From NCBI RefSeq assembly GCF_022398475.1, contig NZ_JAKEVM010000015.1, forward strand, positions 1-50,416: a stretch of 50,416 nucleotides of DNA, in the 5' to 3' direction. Source of the DNA: Pseudoalteromonas shioyasakiensis. Lineage in GTDB: Bacteria; Pseudomonadota; Gammaproteobacteria; Enterobacterales; Alteromonadaceae. The notes beneath the pieces were generated by a model. It ran no database searches. It had not been told where the DNA came from and saw only the letters and a list, made by a program, of their open reading frames with translations. This document shows, piece by piece, positions 36,867 to 45,609 of the stretch; the stretch's first letter is position 1, and every line of letters begins with the position of its first letter. Both the position numbers and the translations under genes were made by a program.

Positions 36867-37552
36867 TGGTAAAACAGCATTCGTATTGGCAATTATTCTC
36901 TGCGGTTTTTTCTAAAGATCTTAAATTAGCGTTTCGTCAGCGTGCTGAAATCGTTAACCCTATCTTGTTTTTTCTTATTGTTATTACACTTTTTCCGTTA
37001 GCAATTGGCCCTGAACCCGGTCTACTTGCTCGTATGGCTCCGGGCATTATTTGGGTCGCTGCGTTACTGTCGACTATGTTAGGCCTAGATAAGCTATTTC
37101 GTGATGATTATCACGACGGAACACTAGAGCAATTAATTGCTTCATCATACCCATTACCGTTAACTGTTCTTGCAAAAGTGGCAGCGCATTGGGTGATCAC
37201 GGGGTTGCCTTTAGTGTTAATGACTCCGGTATTTGCTTTGTTATTGAATTTAGAAAGTTCAGCGCTTTTAGCAACCGTTCTGACCTTATTGTTAGGTACG
37301 CCATTGCTTAGCTTCATTGGCGCAATTGGCGCTGGACTCACTGTGGGACTACAAAAAGGCGGCATTTTAATGAGTTTGCTTGTTTTGCCTTTGTATATCC
37401 CTGTACTAATTTTTGCAACCTCGGCTATTGATACCAGCTCTATGGAGCTTGCCTATAGCGGACAGCTTGCAATCCTTGGTGCCATGCTAATCGTAGCGAT
37501 TATAGCGGCGCCAATTGCCATATCGTCAGCATTGAAAGTGAGTGTAAGTTAA
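36866..37552 (+). CDS. ccmB: Heme exporter membrane protein CcmB
   Basis: Membrane subunit of the CcmABCD ABC complex. 228 aa, six hydrophobic segments, with the family stretch FFLIVITLFPLAIGPEP and LFRDDYHDGTLEQL. Overlaps ccmA by 1 nt (TAATG) and leads ccmC by 1 nt. Confidence 0.95.
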   Translation: MVKQHSYWQLFSAVFSKDLKLAFRQRAEIVNPILFFLIVITLFPLAIGPEPGLLARMAPGIIWVAALLSTMLGLDKLFRDDYHDGTLEQLIASSYPLPLTVLAKVAAHWVITGLPLVLMTPVFALLLNLESSALLATVLTLLLGTPLLSFIGAIGAGLTVGLQKGGILMSLLVLPLYIPVLIFATSAIDTSSMELAYSGQLAILGAMLIVAIIAAPIAISSALKVSVS

Positions 37553-37553
37553 T

Positions 37554-38291
37554 ATGTGGAAGTGGTTACATCCCTACGCAAAAGCAGATCGTGCTTACCA
37601 ATTGTGTAACACCTTACTGCCTTATTTCGCCGTCGTTACGGTGGTTTGTATGATTGTTGGATGGGTCTGGGGGCTTGCTTATGCCCCAGCCGATTACCAA
37701 CAAAAAGACAGCTACCGAATTATTTTTATCCATGTGCCTTCAGCTATTTTATCTATGGGCGCTTACTCTTCTATGGCGATTGCAGCAGTGATCGCACTAG
37801 TATGGCAATTACGTAATGCAGAACTTGCAGTGATTGCAATTGCACCTGTCGGGGCATGTGTGACAGCGATAGCATTAATTACCGGTGCAGCATGGGGTAA
37901 ACCTATGTGGGGGGCATGGTGGGTGTGGGATGCACGTCTTACCTCTGAATTAATTCTGTTATTTTTATACCTTGGTGTGTTATCGCTTTATCATGCTTTT
38001 GAAGATAAAAAAGCAGCGGGGCGTGCTGCTTGTATCTTAGCCATTGTTGGGGTTATCAACTTACCGATTATTCACTTCTCGGTGGAGTGGTGGAATACCT
38101 TGCATCAAGGTGCAACCATTACAAAGTTTGATACTAAAGCCATTGATCCAAGCATGTTTTGGCCATTAATGGTTAACATTGTTGCGTTTGCAGGTTTTGT
38201 TGGTGTGGTGACGTTAATCCGCCTTAAAAACGAAATTCTCCAACGTGAAAAGCATCGCCCTTGGGTGCGTGATATGGTTGAGCGAGGTTAA
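37554..38291 (+). CDS. ccmC: Heme-handling protein CcmC
   Basis: Loads heme on CcmE on the periplasmic side. 245 aa with six membrane helices and the tryptophan-rich WGAWWVWDARLTSELIL motif (about 121-137). Conserved His in FIHVPSA and LYHAF act as heme ligands in the family. Confidence 0.96.
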   Translation: MWKWLHPYAKADRAYQLCNTLLPYFAVVTVVCMIVGWVWGLAYAPADYQQKDSYRIIFIHVPSAILSMGAYSSMAIAAVIALVWQLRNAELAVIAIAPVGACVTAIALITGAAWGKPMWGAWWVWDARLTSELILLFLYLGVLSLYHAFEDKKAAGRAACILAIVGVINLPIIHFSVEWWNTLHQGATITKFDTKAIDPSMFWPLMVNIVAFAGFVGVVTLIRLKNEILQREKHRPWVRDMVERG

Positions 38292-38293
38292 TC

Positions 38294-38497
38294 ATGCAGT
38301 TTGATTCTTTTGCAGATTTTATTGCCATGGGTGGCTATGGCTTTTATGTATGGTTGTCTTTTGGTAGCTGTGCATTAATTTTACTCGGTATTTTATTTAG
38401 TTCGTTAAACGATACAAAACGTATTTTCTCTTCAGTAAAGCAGCAAGCACAACGTGAAGAGCGGATTAAGAAAGCGAAGCAAGAGGCAGGGCAATGA
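38294..38497 (+). CDS. ccmD: Heme exporter accessory protein CcmD
   Basis: Small single-pass protein needed to release holo-CcmE from CcmABC. 67 aa with [19 protein letters not shown] (about 12-30), the family hallmark, then a basic cytoplasmic tail. Overlaps ccmE by 4 nt (ATGA). Confidence 0.92.
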   Translation: MQFDSFADFIAMGGYGFYVWLSFGSCALILLGILFSSLNDTKRIFSSVKQQAQREERIKKAKQEAGQ

Positions 38498-38973
38498 ATC
38501 CAAGACGTAAAAAACGTTTATTAGCAGTTGTAGCCATTATTTTTGGTGTGGGTGCAACCATTGGTTTAGTGCTGTACGCACTGCAAGAAAACATTAATTT
38601 ATTCTATACCCCAAGTGAACTTGTTGAGGGTAAAGGACCAAACAAAGAAAAACCGCATATTGGCCAAAAGTTACGTATTGGTGGCATGGTTGTACCTGGC
38701 TCAGTTGTTCGTGACGAATCAAGCTTAAAGGTAAGCTTTAAACTGATTGATAAAGGCCCTATGGTGACAATTAATTATCAAGGGATTTTGCCGGATTTAT
38801 TCCGTGAAGGCCAAGGGATTGTGGCGCAGGGTGTGTTAGTTAAAGCCAATGAAATTGATGCCTTTGAAGTACTTGCAAAGCATGATGAAGAATACATGCC
38901 TGCAGAAGTTGCTGAAGCTGTGAAGGGTATCAAACACGAAAAACCGACGTATAACTTAGATAACGGCAATTAA
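38494..38973 (+). CDS. ccmE: Heme chaperone CcmE
   Basis: Periplasmic heme carrier anchored by an N-terminal helix (about 9-28). 159 aa. The covalent heme ligand is His130 in AKHDEEYMP, with Tyr134 completing HxxxY, the same numbering as in E. coli. OB-fold region with GGMVVPGSV. Confidence 0.96.
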   Translation: MNPRRKKRLLAVVAIIFGVGATIGLVLYALQENINLFYTPSELVEGKGPNKEKPHIGQKLRIGGMVVPGSVVRDESSLKVSFKLIDKGPMVTINYQGILPDLFREGQGIVAQGVLVKANEIDAFEVLAKHDEEYMPAEVAEAVKGIKHEKPTYNLDNGN

Positions 38974-38974
38974 T

Positions 38975-40930
38975 ATGATCCCAGAACTCGGTTATTTTTC
39001 TTTAACACTGGCCATGGTGCTCAGTGTTCTATTGTGTATTTTTCCTTTGTGGGGCGCGCATACCGGCAATTTACGTTTAATGCGTGCAGCCCCATCACTG
39101 GCAATTGGACAATTCGTATTTGTACTTTTGTCTTTTGCTGCACTTGTTTATGCCAGTTTAACCGACGACTTTACTGTTTCGTATGTTGCTTATCACTCAA
39201 GTAGCACCTTACCTTGGTACTACAAAATAACCTCGACATGGGGTGGTCATGAAGGGGCAATTTTACTCTGGTTAGTAATGCAAGCGGGTTGGACAGCAGT
39301 TGTCGCTATGCGTTCGCAATCATTACCTTGGGTATTACGTGCTCGTGTACTGGGTGTACTAGGCTTTTTAGGTGTTGGCTTTATGCTGTACACCTTATTA
39401 ATGTCGAGCCCATTTGAGCGCCTATTACCGTATTTCCCAGTTGAAGGTCGCGATTTAAATCCGTTATTGCAAGATCCGGGTATGATTATTCACCCGCCAT
39501 TGCTCTATATGGGCTATGTGGGTTTATCTGTGTCGTTCTCATTTGCTATTGCAGCGTTACTTACAGGTAAGCTTGATAATACTTGGGCTAAGTGGTCTCG
39601 TCCTTGGACTATGACAGCATGGGGCTTTTTAACACTCGGTATTACCATCGGTAGTTGGTGGGCATATTCAGAACTTGGCTGGGGTGGCTGGTGGTTCTGG
39701 GATCCAGTTGAAAACGCATCATTAATGCCATGGCTTGTGGCAACCGCATTGCTGCACTCATTATCAACCACCGAAAAGCGTGGTGTATTTAAGTCGTGGA
39801 CCGTATTACTGGCTATTGCAGCATTCTCGTTAAGCTTACTGGGGACCTTTATTGTTCGCTCGGGTATCATTGTATCTGTGCATGCTTTTGCCTCAGATCC
39901 TAACCGCGGTATGTTTATTTTAGCTTTCTTAGCCATTGTAGTTGGTGGTGGTTTATCGCTTTATGCACTGCGTGTTTCGCAGGTGAAAAGTGAAGGCCGT
40001 TATAAGTTTGCCTCACGTGAAGTTGCGCTTTGGCTAAATAATATTTTCTTAGTTGTGGCAACGCTGATTGTATTGCTAGGTACATTACTGCCAATGATCC
40101 ACAAAGAACTTGGCTTAGGCAGCATTTCGATTGGTGAGCCGTTCTTCAATAAGATGTTTGCTATTTTACTGGTACCGTTTGCCATTTTAATGGGTATGGG
40201 TCCGCTGTTACGTTGGAAACAAAACAAGTGGTCGATGTTGCAAAATAAGTTTGCACTATCGGCTGTCGTCAGTCTCGTGGCTACGGCAGCGTGGTTATAT
40301 TCAAGTTACGATGTAATTGCGCCAATTACCTTTATTGCAACTGCGCTAGCGGTATGGATTGTTGTTACTACAGTGGTTGATTTAGCGGCAAAAGTAACTA
40401 TTCACAAAACCTTAGGCGAAGGCTTTAAACGTTTAGGGCTAAGCTATTGGGCGATGGTTTTAGGCCACGTTGGTTTAGCGTTCGTGATTGCAGGTGTAAC
40501 GCTCACCTCTGCTTATTCAGTAGAGCGTGATGTATCAATGAAGCCGGGTGACACTGTGGCATTAAATGAATACCAGTATCGTTTTGATGGTGTTAAGCCT
40601 ATCCGCGGCGCAAACTATAGTGGCCATGCTGGTGTTGTCACTGTGCTGAAAAACGATAAACAAGTAACCGTTTTACATGCTGAAAAACGCCGTTATGACA
40701 TTGGTATGCAGTTTATGACTGAAGCGGCTGTTGATGCAGGCTTTACGCGTGACTTGTATCTAGCGCTAGGTGAGCAATTAAGCCAAGGTGCGTGGTCGTT
40801 ACGTATTTACCATAAGCCTTATGTTCGTTGGATGTGGCTCGGTGGTATCTTGATTTCACTGGCAGGCTTTTTAGTACTTGGTGATAAACGTTATCGCCAA
40901 AAATCGACTAAGCAGGAGGCTTCAGCATGA
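38975..40930 (+). CDS. ccmF: Cytochrome c heme lyase subunit CcmF
   Basis: Large membrane subunit of the heme ligation complex. 651 aa, about 14 hydrophobic helices, with WGGHEGAILLW (about 88-98), the WWD motif WGWWWFWDPVENAS-like segment (GWGGWWFWDPVENAS, about 234-248), a periplasmic domain before the last helix. Overlaps ccmG by 4 nt. Confidence 0.96.
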   Translation: MIPELGYFSLTLAMVLSVLLCIFPLWGAHTGNLRLMRAAPSLAIGQFVFVLLSFAALVYASLTDDFTVSYVAYHSSSTLPWYYKITSTWGGHEGAILLWLVMQAGWTAVVAMRSQSLPWVLRARVLGVLGFLGVGFMLYTLLMSSPFERLLPYFPVEGRDLNPLLQDPGMIIHPPLLYMGYVGLSVSFSFAIAALLTGKLDNTWAKWSRPWTMTAWGFLTLGITIGSWWAYSELGWGGWWFWDPVENASLMPWLVATALLHSLSTTEKRGVFKSWTVLLAIAAFSLSLLGTFIVRSGIIVSVHAFASDPNRGMFILAFLAIVVGGGLSLYALRVSQVKSEGRYKFASREVALWLNNIFLVVATLIVLLGTLLPMIHKELGLGSISIGEPFFNKMFAILLVPFAILMGMGPLLRWKQNKWSMLQNKFALSAVVSLVATAAWLYSSYDVIAPITFIATALAVWIVVTTVVDLAAKVTIHKTLGEGFKRLGLSYWAMVLGHVGLAFVIAGVTLTSAYSVERDVSMKPGDTVALNEYQYRFDGVKPIRGANYSGHAGVVTVLKNDKQVTVLHAEKRRYDIGMQFMTEAAVDAGFTRDLYLALGEQLSQGAWSLRIYHKPYVRWMWLGGILISLAGFLVLGDKRYRQKSTKQEASA

Positions 40931-41496
40931 ACCGTAAACTACTCGCACTAGCACCTTTACTGGTTTTCGTTTTACTGTGTGTATTTTTATATCAAGGTTT
41001 GTTTGCTAACCCGCGTGAGCTGCAAACAGGGCGTATTGGGCAGGCTATGCCAGCTTTTAACCTGCCAGATTTGATGGATGAGTCAAAGCGTTGGACTGAT
41101 GCAGATTTAAAAGGTGAAGTTTACTTACTTAATGTGTGGGGCACATGGTGCCCGACCTGTTTAGCTGAGTTAGGCTATTTAACCGAGCTTAGAGAGCAGG
41201 GCGTTAAGATTGTTGGCTTATACTACGAGCAAGGCTACGACCCTGACTTTGATGGCCAGTTTGATATTAACGCACTACGCGAAGATGTCACTAGCATGCT
41301 TAATCGTGCTGGCGACCCATATCAATTTAATATCTTAGATTTAAAACGCACATTAGCCCTTGATTTAGGTGTGTCTGGCGCACCAGAGACCTTTTTAGTC
41401 GATAAACAAGGCACTATTTTGCTGCACCATACCGGCGATATTAATCCGCGTGTGTGGCGAGCCAAATTCGCACCGTTAATGCAGGAGTTACAGTAA
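40927..41496 (+). CDS. ccmG: Thiol:disulfide oxidoreductase CcmG (DsbE)
   Basis: Membrane-anchored thioredoxin-like protein that reduces apocytochrome c/CcmH thiols. 189 aa: N-terminal helix (about 5-24), thioredoxin fold with active site WCPTC (Cys75 and Cys78), and the cis-Pro region SGAPETFLVD. The stop overlaps the ccmH start by 1 nt. Confidence 0.95.
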   Translation: MNRKLLALAPLLVFVLLCVFLYQGLFANPRELQTGRIGQAMPAFNLPDLMDESKRWTDADLKGEVYLLNVWGTWCPTCLAELGYLTELREQGVKIVGLYYEQGYDPDFDGQFDINALREDVTSMLNRAGDPYQFNILDLKRTLALDLGVSGAPETFLVDKQGTILLHHTGDINPRVWRAKFAPLMQELQ

Positions 41497-41957
41497 TGAG
41501 ACTCGTGATTTTTTTAGCAAGTTTGCTTATCACGTTTAGCGCATTTGCAGAGCAAGACAAGTATCAATTTGATGATAAAGAGCAAGCTGTTCGCTTTAGT
41601 GAACTTACCAAAGAGCTGCGTTGCCCTAAATGTCAAAACCAGAACATTGCTGACTCAGATGCCGTTGTAGCCAAAGACTTACGTGACAAAGTGTTAACGC
41701 TGGTAAAAGATGGCAAAAGCAAAGATGAAGTCATCGATTATATGATTGACCGTTACGGTTACTTCGTACATTACGATCCACCAGTAACACCAGCAACCTT
41801 AGTGTTATGGGTATTGCCAGTATTAATTGTGGTACTTGGCTTTGGCTTTATTGTTTTACGCCAACGTAAGGCATCTGTAAAACAAACATGGACAGAGCAA
41901 GACGAGGCACTGCTTGCAAAGTTAATTGAACAAAATCAACGTCAGGAGCAAAGCTAG
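41496..41957 (+). CDS. ccmH: Cytochrome c maturation protein CcmH (short form)
   Basis: Thiol protein of the heme ligation complex that handles the apocytochrome CXXCH. True start is ATG 41496 (MRLVIFLASL; CAGGAG upstream), giving 153 aa; the open frame runs 14 codons further upstream inside ccmG. Signal peptide (about 1-18), active site LRCPKCQ (Cys43, Cys46), one C-terminal membrane helix. The TPR part is a separate gene (ccmI), unlike the E. coli fusion. Confidence 0.94.
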   Translation: MRLVIFLASLLITFSAFAEQDKYQFDDKEQAVRFSELTKELRCPKCQNQNIADSDAVVAKDLRDKVLTLVKDGKSKDEVIDYMIDRYGYFVHYDPPVTPATLVLWVLPVLIVVLGFGFIVLRQRKASVKQTWTEQDEALLAKLIEQNQRQEQS

Positions 41958-43220
41958 ATGGCATTAATGTGGGCTTCTTTTGTTTTACTCACACTGGTTG
42001 CATTGCTATTTGTTGTCGTTCCGTTTTTTAAACGCGAACGTATTCAACGCCTTGATCACAATGCAAACTCGGAGTTAATCCGAATTTATCATCAACGTTT
42101 AGACGAGCTTAAAGCTGACTTAGATAACCAGCGTATTGATGCACAAATGCACGATGAGTCAGTTAACGAGCAAAAGCGTCGTTTACTCAATGAGCTGTCT
42201 CCGGAAAAAGCGCTAAATAGTAAAGGTAACAACCGTATTTTTGCCCTTACTGGCGCTGGCTTTTTAATTGTTTTAACGGCTATCTTTTACGGTTACACGG
42301 GTAGTCAGCAGCAAATTAAAGGCTGGCATGACGCGATGGCAAACCTTAAGTCGTATGGTGAACGTGCCGTAATGCAAGATGGTGAGCCATTAACACCGAA
42401 TGAGCTGCAAGCATTTGCTTTAGCATTGCGTACCAAGCTTGATCAAAGTGGTGATGATGAAGTAGCGTGGATGCTGCTAGGTCGTGTTGCGATGTCATTA
42501 AATGAATTTGATATGGCAATGCAGTCATTTGATAAGGTTCTTAAAATGAACCCAGATAACAAGCAAGTGCTGATCAGCTACTCGCAAGTCCTGCTAATGG
42601 AAGGCAGTGATGCGAATATGTCTCGTGCGGCGACTATGTTATCGAGAGTGTTAAAAGCAGAGCCTACCAATATTGATGCTATCTCATTGCTAGCCCTAAT
42701 TGCTTATGAGCGTAAAGATTGGCTGCAAGCAAAAACTGCGTTTGAAGTACTGCTTGCAAGTATGCAGCAAAACGACCCGCGTTATAGCATGATTGCAGAG
42801 CGAATTGCTGAAATTGATGCCCATTTAAATAATGAGCAGCAAGTTACAAATACAAAACTCGCAGAAGCTTCAAACAGTGAAATTAGCATCACGGTTGATT
42901 TAGACTCTGCACTTGCAGATTCGCAGCCACAAAACGGCACGTTATTTGTTTTTGCAAAAGCAGCCAGTGGTCCACAAATGCCATTAGCTGTGGTAAAAAT
43001 GACCGAATATAGCTTTCCGCTAACCGTGACGTTGAGTGATAGCAATGCCATGGTAGAAGGCTTGAACCTATCAAGTGTCGATAAAATTATTTTAACTGCG
43101 CGTTTATCAAAAGATGCAACTGTGGTAACTTCTAGCGGCGAGTTGGAAGGCAAGTCGGATGTTTTAGAGCGTGCAAACGTAAAAGAATATTCTTTGCTAA
43201 TTAATGAGTTAATACCTTAA
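41958..43220 (+). CDS. ccmI: Cytochrome c maturation TPR protein CcmI
   Basis: Holds apocytochrome c for heme attachment. 420 aa: N-terminal helix (about 3-20), cytoplasmic loop with the family LNELSPE-type segment, second helix (about 95-113), then TPR repeats (from about 160, e.g. AWMLLGRVAMSLNEFDMAMQ) and a C-terminal beta-rich domain (about 300-415). Starts directly after the ccmH stop. Last ccm gene. Confidence 0.92.
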   Translation: MALMWASFVLLTLVALLFVVVPFFKRERIQRLDHNANSELIRIYHQRLDELKADLDNQRIDAQMHDESVNEQKRRLLNELSPEKALNSKGNNRIFALTGAGFLIVLTAIFYGYTGSQQQIKGWHDAMANLKSYGERAVMQDGEPLTPNELQAFALALRTKLDQSGDDEVAWMLLGRVAMSLNEFDMAMQSFDKVLKMNPDNKQVLISYSQVLLMEGSDANMSRAATMLSRVLKAEPTNIDAISLLALIAYERKDWLQAKTAFEVLLASMQQNDPRYSMIAERIAEIDAHLNNEQQVTNTKLAEASNSEISITVDLDSALADSQPQNGTLFVFAKAASGPQMPLAVVKMTEYSFPLTVTLSDSNAMVEGLNLSSVDKIILTARLSKDATVVTSSGELEGKSDVLERANVKEYSLLINELIP

Positions 43221-43229
43221 GGATAGCCG

Positions 43230-43961
43230 ATGTTTAGGCACAGTATATTTTTTATCTTTTTTGTAGTGCTTGCAGGATGCGCACAAATACCTGAAGAAAA
43301 AGCGGATGAGCGAGACCCATTACAGTCGTTTAACCGTCCTATGTATGATTTTAATATGGACGTGCTTGACGCTTATATTCTTCGCCCAGCAGCTGTTGGC
43401 TACGTTACTGTCACGCCAACACCGGTAAGACGTAGCATTGTTAATTTTACCGATAACATCACCGCACCAACGGATATGGTCAATGCTGGCCTGCAAGGTA
43501 AACCTGGTAATATGGGTATTAGCCTAGCGCGCTTTTTAGTGAACTCTACGGTAGGTTTACTCGGCTTTTTTGATGTCGCTTCATCGCTGGGTTTAGAAAT
43601 TGTCGATGAAGACTTTGGTCAAACCTTAGGTGTATGGGGTGTAGGAGATGGCGCTTATTTGATGATCCCAGGTATGGGGCCAAGTACAGCACGAAACCTA
43701 ACAGGTGATGTGGTAGATAACTTTGTGTTACCTGAAATCTCGTTAACAACACCGCAGACTATTTTGGTGTTTGCGCTTAAAGCGGTTGAAGCCCGTGCTT
43801 CATTAATGCCACAAGAGAGCCTATTAAATGAGTCGTTAGACCCATATATTTTCGTGAAGGATATTTACTTCCAGCGTCAATTATATGAGCTACATGATGG
43901 TAATCCGCCAGTTGAAAAAGAAACGGATGATTTTGACGAAGACTTCTTAGAAAATCTTTAA
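43230..43961 (+). CDS. mlaA: Outer membrane lipoprotein MlaA (VacJ)
   Basis: Outer membrane part of the Mla pathway that removes misplaced phospholipid from the outer leaflet. 243 aa: lipoprotein signal with lipobox LAGC (Cys at about 17), then the VacJ domain (DPLQSFNRPMYDFNMDVLDAYILRPAA region, about 29-55; FGQTLGVWGVGDGAYLMIPGMGPST region, about 130-155). C-terminal tail is acidic. Nine nt after ccmI, so possibly read through from the ccm operon. MlaBCDEF are not in the window. Confidence 0.95.
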   Translation: MFRHSIFFIFFVVLAGCAQIPEEKADERDPLQSFNRPMYDFNMDVLDAYILRPAAVGYVTVTPTPVRRSIVNFTDNITAPTDMVNAGLQGKPGNMGISLARFLVNSTVGLLGFFDVASSLGLEIVDEDFGQTLGVWGVGDGAYLMIPGMGPSTARNLTGDVVDNFVLPEISLTTPQTILVFALKAVEARASLMPQESLLNESLDPYIFVKDIYFQRQLYELHDGNPPVEKETDDFDEDFLENL

Positions 43962-43973
43962 GATTATTCAAAT

Positions 43974-44001
43974 AAAAATGCCAGCAATTGCTGGCATTTT
44001 T
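43974..44001. terminator. Bidirectional terminator between mlaA and EAL-HDOD gene
   Basis: A perfect palindrome of two 14-nt arms (43974-43987 and 43988-44001) forms a 12-bp stem with an AATT loop, with A- and T-tracts at the base. It lies between convergent genes 43230-43961 (+) and 44027-45250 (-). Confidence 0.88.
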
Positions 44002-44026
44002 TATAGCATTAATAGATTGATATTCA

Positions 44027-45250
44027 TCAGTCTCCAAACACACTCATTTGGTCATTAGACCAACTTAATGCGTCGTGGTAAGCGTCCGGGACTTCTTCTG
44101 GCTTAAGGCCCAACTGTTGTTGGATTTCTTTCGCTTTTTCCCAATTTGCTTGCTCATAGAATTTTACAAGGTTTAGATAGGTAGCGAGTAAGCCTTCATC
44201 TTTAAGTAGAGCGTCTTTAATTTCGTTGGTCAGCGGTAACTTATTCATAACGCTTGGCATATCTTCATCTAAGATAGCATCCATTAATGACATCATGCCT
44301 GTTAAGAAAGCCATACCTGTATCGCGTAACTTACCATGACTAATTGCCAGTAATTCAGCAAACCGTGCTCGGGTTAGCGACAGGCGGATCAGTTCAGCAG
44401 GTTTATCTGCAGATACTTGAGCTGCAAATAACAGCGACAAGAAACGTTTAATTTCTTCGCTTCCTAATACGATAAGCGCTTGCTTGATTGTGCTGATTTC
44501 GGCACGGCGTTTAAATGCCGCGGAGTTTGAATAGCGTAATAGCTTATAAGATAAGTTAACGTCACGTTCAAACACCTCAGTGATTTTTCTAAGGTTTAAA
44601 TCAATACTTGATGTTTCGTATAGGAGCTCGGCAAGAGCCATCTCAGAAGGTGGCAAAGTTTTACTTTGTACCATCTCCGGTTTTGAAAAGAAAAAGCCTT
44701 GAAAGTAACTAAAACCCATTTCTAGGGCAAGTTGGTATTTCTCGTAAGTTTCGACTTTTTCGGCAAGCAACTTGATGTGCGGGTGAGGTTTTATCGCTTC
44801 AATAACCGCTTCAATCGACTCTTTGTCTGTGGTTAAAAAGTCAATTTTGATCATATCGATATACGGATAAAAATGACGCCAGACAGGTTGATGAATGTAA
44901 TCATCAAGGGCCAGTGTGTAACCACGCTCTTTTAAATCTTTAACCAGAGCAAGTAAACGTTTACCTGGTTGAATAGTTTCAAGAATTTCGACAACGACTT
45001 GTTCTTTACCCAGTAATAAAGGGTAGCCTTTTTGGAGTGTCTCTAAAGTGAAATTAATGTAAGCTGGTTTGTTATCCGTTAAATCTTCTAAACCAAAATT
45101 GAACTGACTACCTTCAATGAGTCGTGATGTTGCTTCATCGCCATCAATGTCTGGAAACACGTTATCTACGCCATCCCTAAAAAGGAGTTCGTAGCCGACA
45201 AGTTTCTTTTCCTTATCTAAAATAGGTTGGCGTGCAGCGTAAAAATACAT
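44027..45250 (-). CDS. EAL-HDOD domain signalling protein (YuxH/CdgJ type)
   Basis: 407 aa. N-terminal EAL-like domain (about 1-200) and C-terminal HDOD domain (about 205-400). EAL marks: YELLFR in place of EALLR, INFT, EILE, LALDDY, IKIDF, AEKVET (usual AEGVE) and FQGFFFSKP, so most metal-ligand positions are kept. The loop that normally reads DDFGTG is DDYIHQ, suggesting lost or altered c-di-GMP hydrolysis. Related EAL-HDOD proteins influence motility in Vibrio. AGGA is 4 nt before ATG. Activity cannot be fixed from sequence. Confidence 0.82.
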   Translation of the reverse strand: MYFYAARQPILDKEKKLVGYELLFRDGVDNVFPDIDGDEATSRLIEGSQFNFGLEDLTDNKPAYINFTLETLQKGYPLLLGKEQVVVEILETIQPGKRLLALVKDLKERGYTLALDDYIHQPVWRHFYPYIDMIKIDFLTTDKESIEAVIEAIKPHPHIKLLAEKVETYEKYQLALEMGFSYFQGFFFSKPEMVQSKTLPPSEMALAELLYETSSIDLNLRKITEVFERDVNLSYKLLRYSNSAAFKRRAEISTIKQALIVLGSEEIKRFLSLLFAAQVSADKPAELIRLSLTRARFAELLAISHGKLRDTGMAFLTGMMSLMDAILDEDMPSVMNKLPLTNEIKDALLKDEGLLATYLNLVKFYEQANWEKAKEIQQQLGLKPEEVPDAYHDALSWSNDQMSVFGD

Positions 45251-45609
45251 AGTCCTGGCATGTCCACTTCGGTTAATTCATTTATCCATCAGCAATATAT
45301 GTCATTGTGCCTGAAATAGCATTAATTAAATGCGAGTATTTGAGGATAAATACTGATTTTATTCTGATCTTAAGACTAGGATAAATTGCAATTGAATTCT
45401 ATAACTTGAGATTAAATATCATATTTTTGTTATGAAAAGGTTGAAATTGTAAACCCTGTCATTGAACTGCTTGATTGGAGTTGAAGGGGGGAAGCATGTT
45501 ATAGTCATGGGTGATATCGGTTTTTACCCCAATAATGTCTTAAAATTAAATAACTTGCGAGTCATTATTCGGATTAAAAGCCAACATTAAACAACTTTTG
45601 GAGGCTAAT
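45251..45609. other. AT-rich divergent intergenic region
   Basis: 359 nt between the start of the EAL-HDOD gene (-) and putP (+). It contains an extended -10-like TGTTATAGT (45497-45505) that may serve putP, two direct copies of AGGATAAAT 35 bp apart (45343-45351 and 45378-45386), and the putP ribosome site. I see no gene, tRNA or clear terminator in it. Confidence 0.5.

Noticed and set aside
39514..39936. 140-aa antisense frame within ccmF
   Set aside because: It is the shadow of a conserved coding region, with no recognisable protein features.
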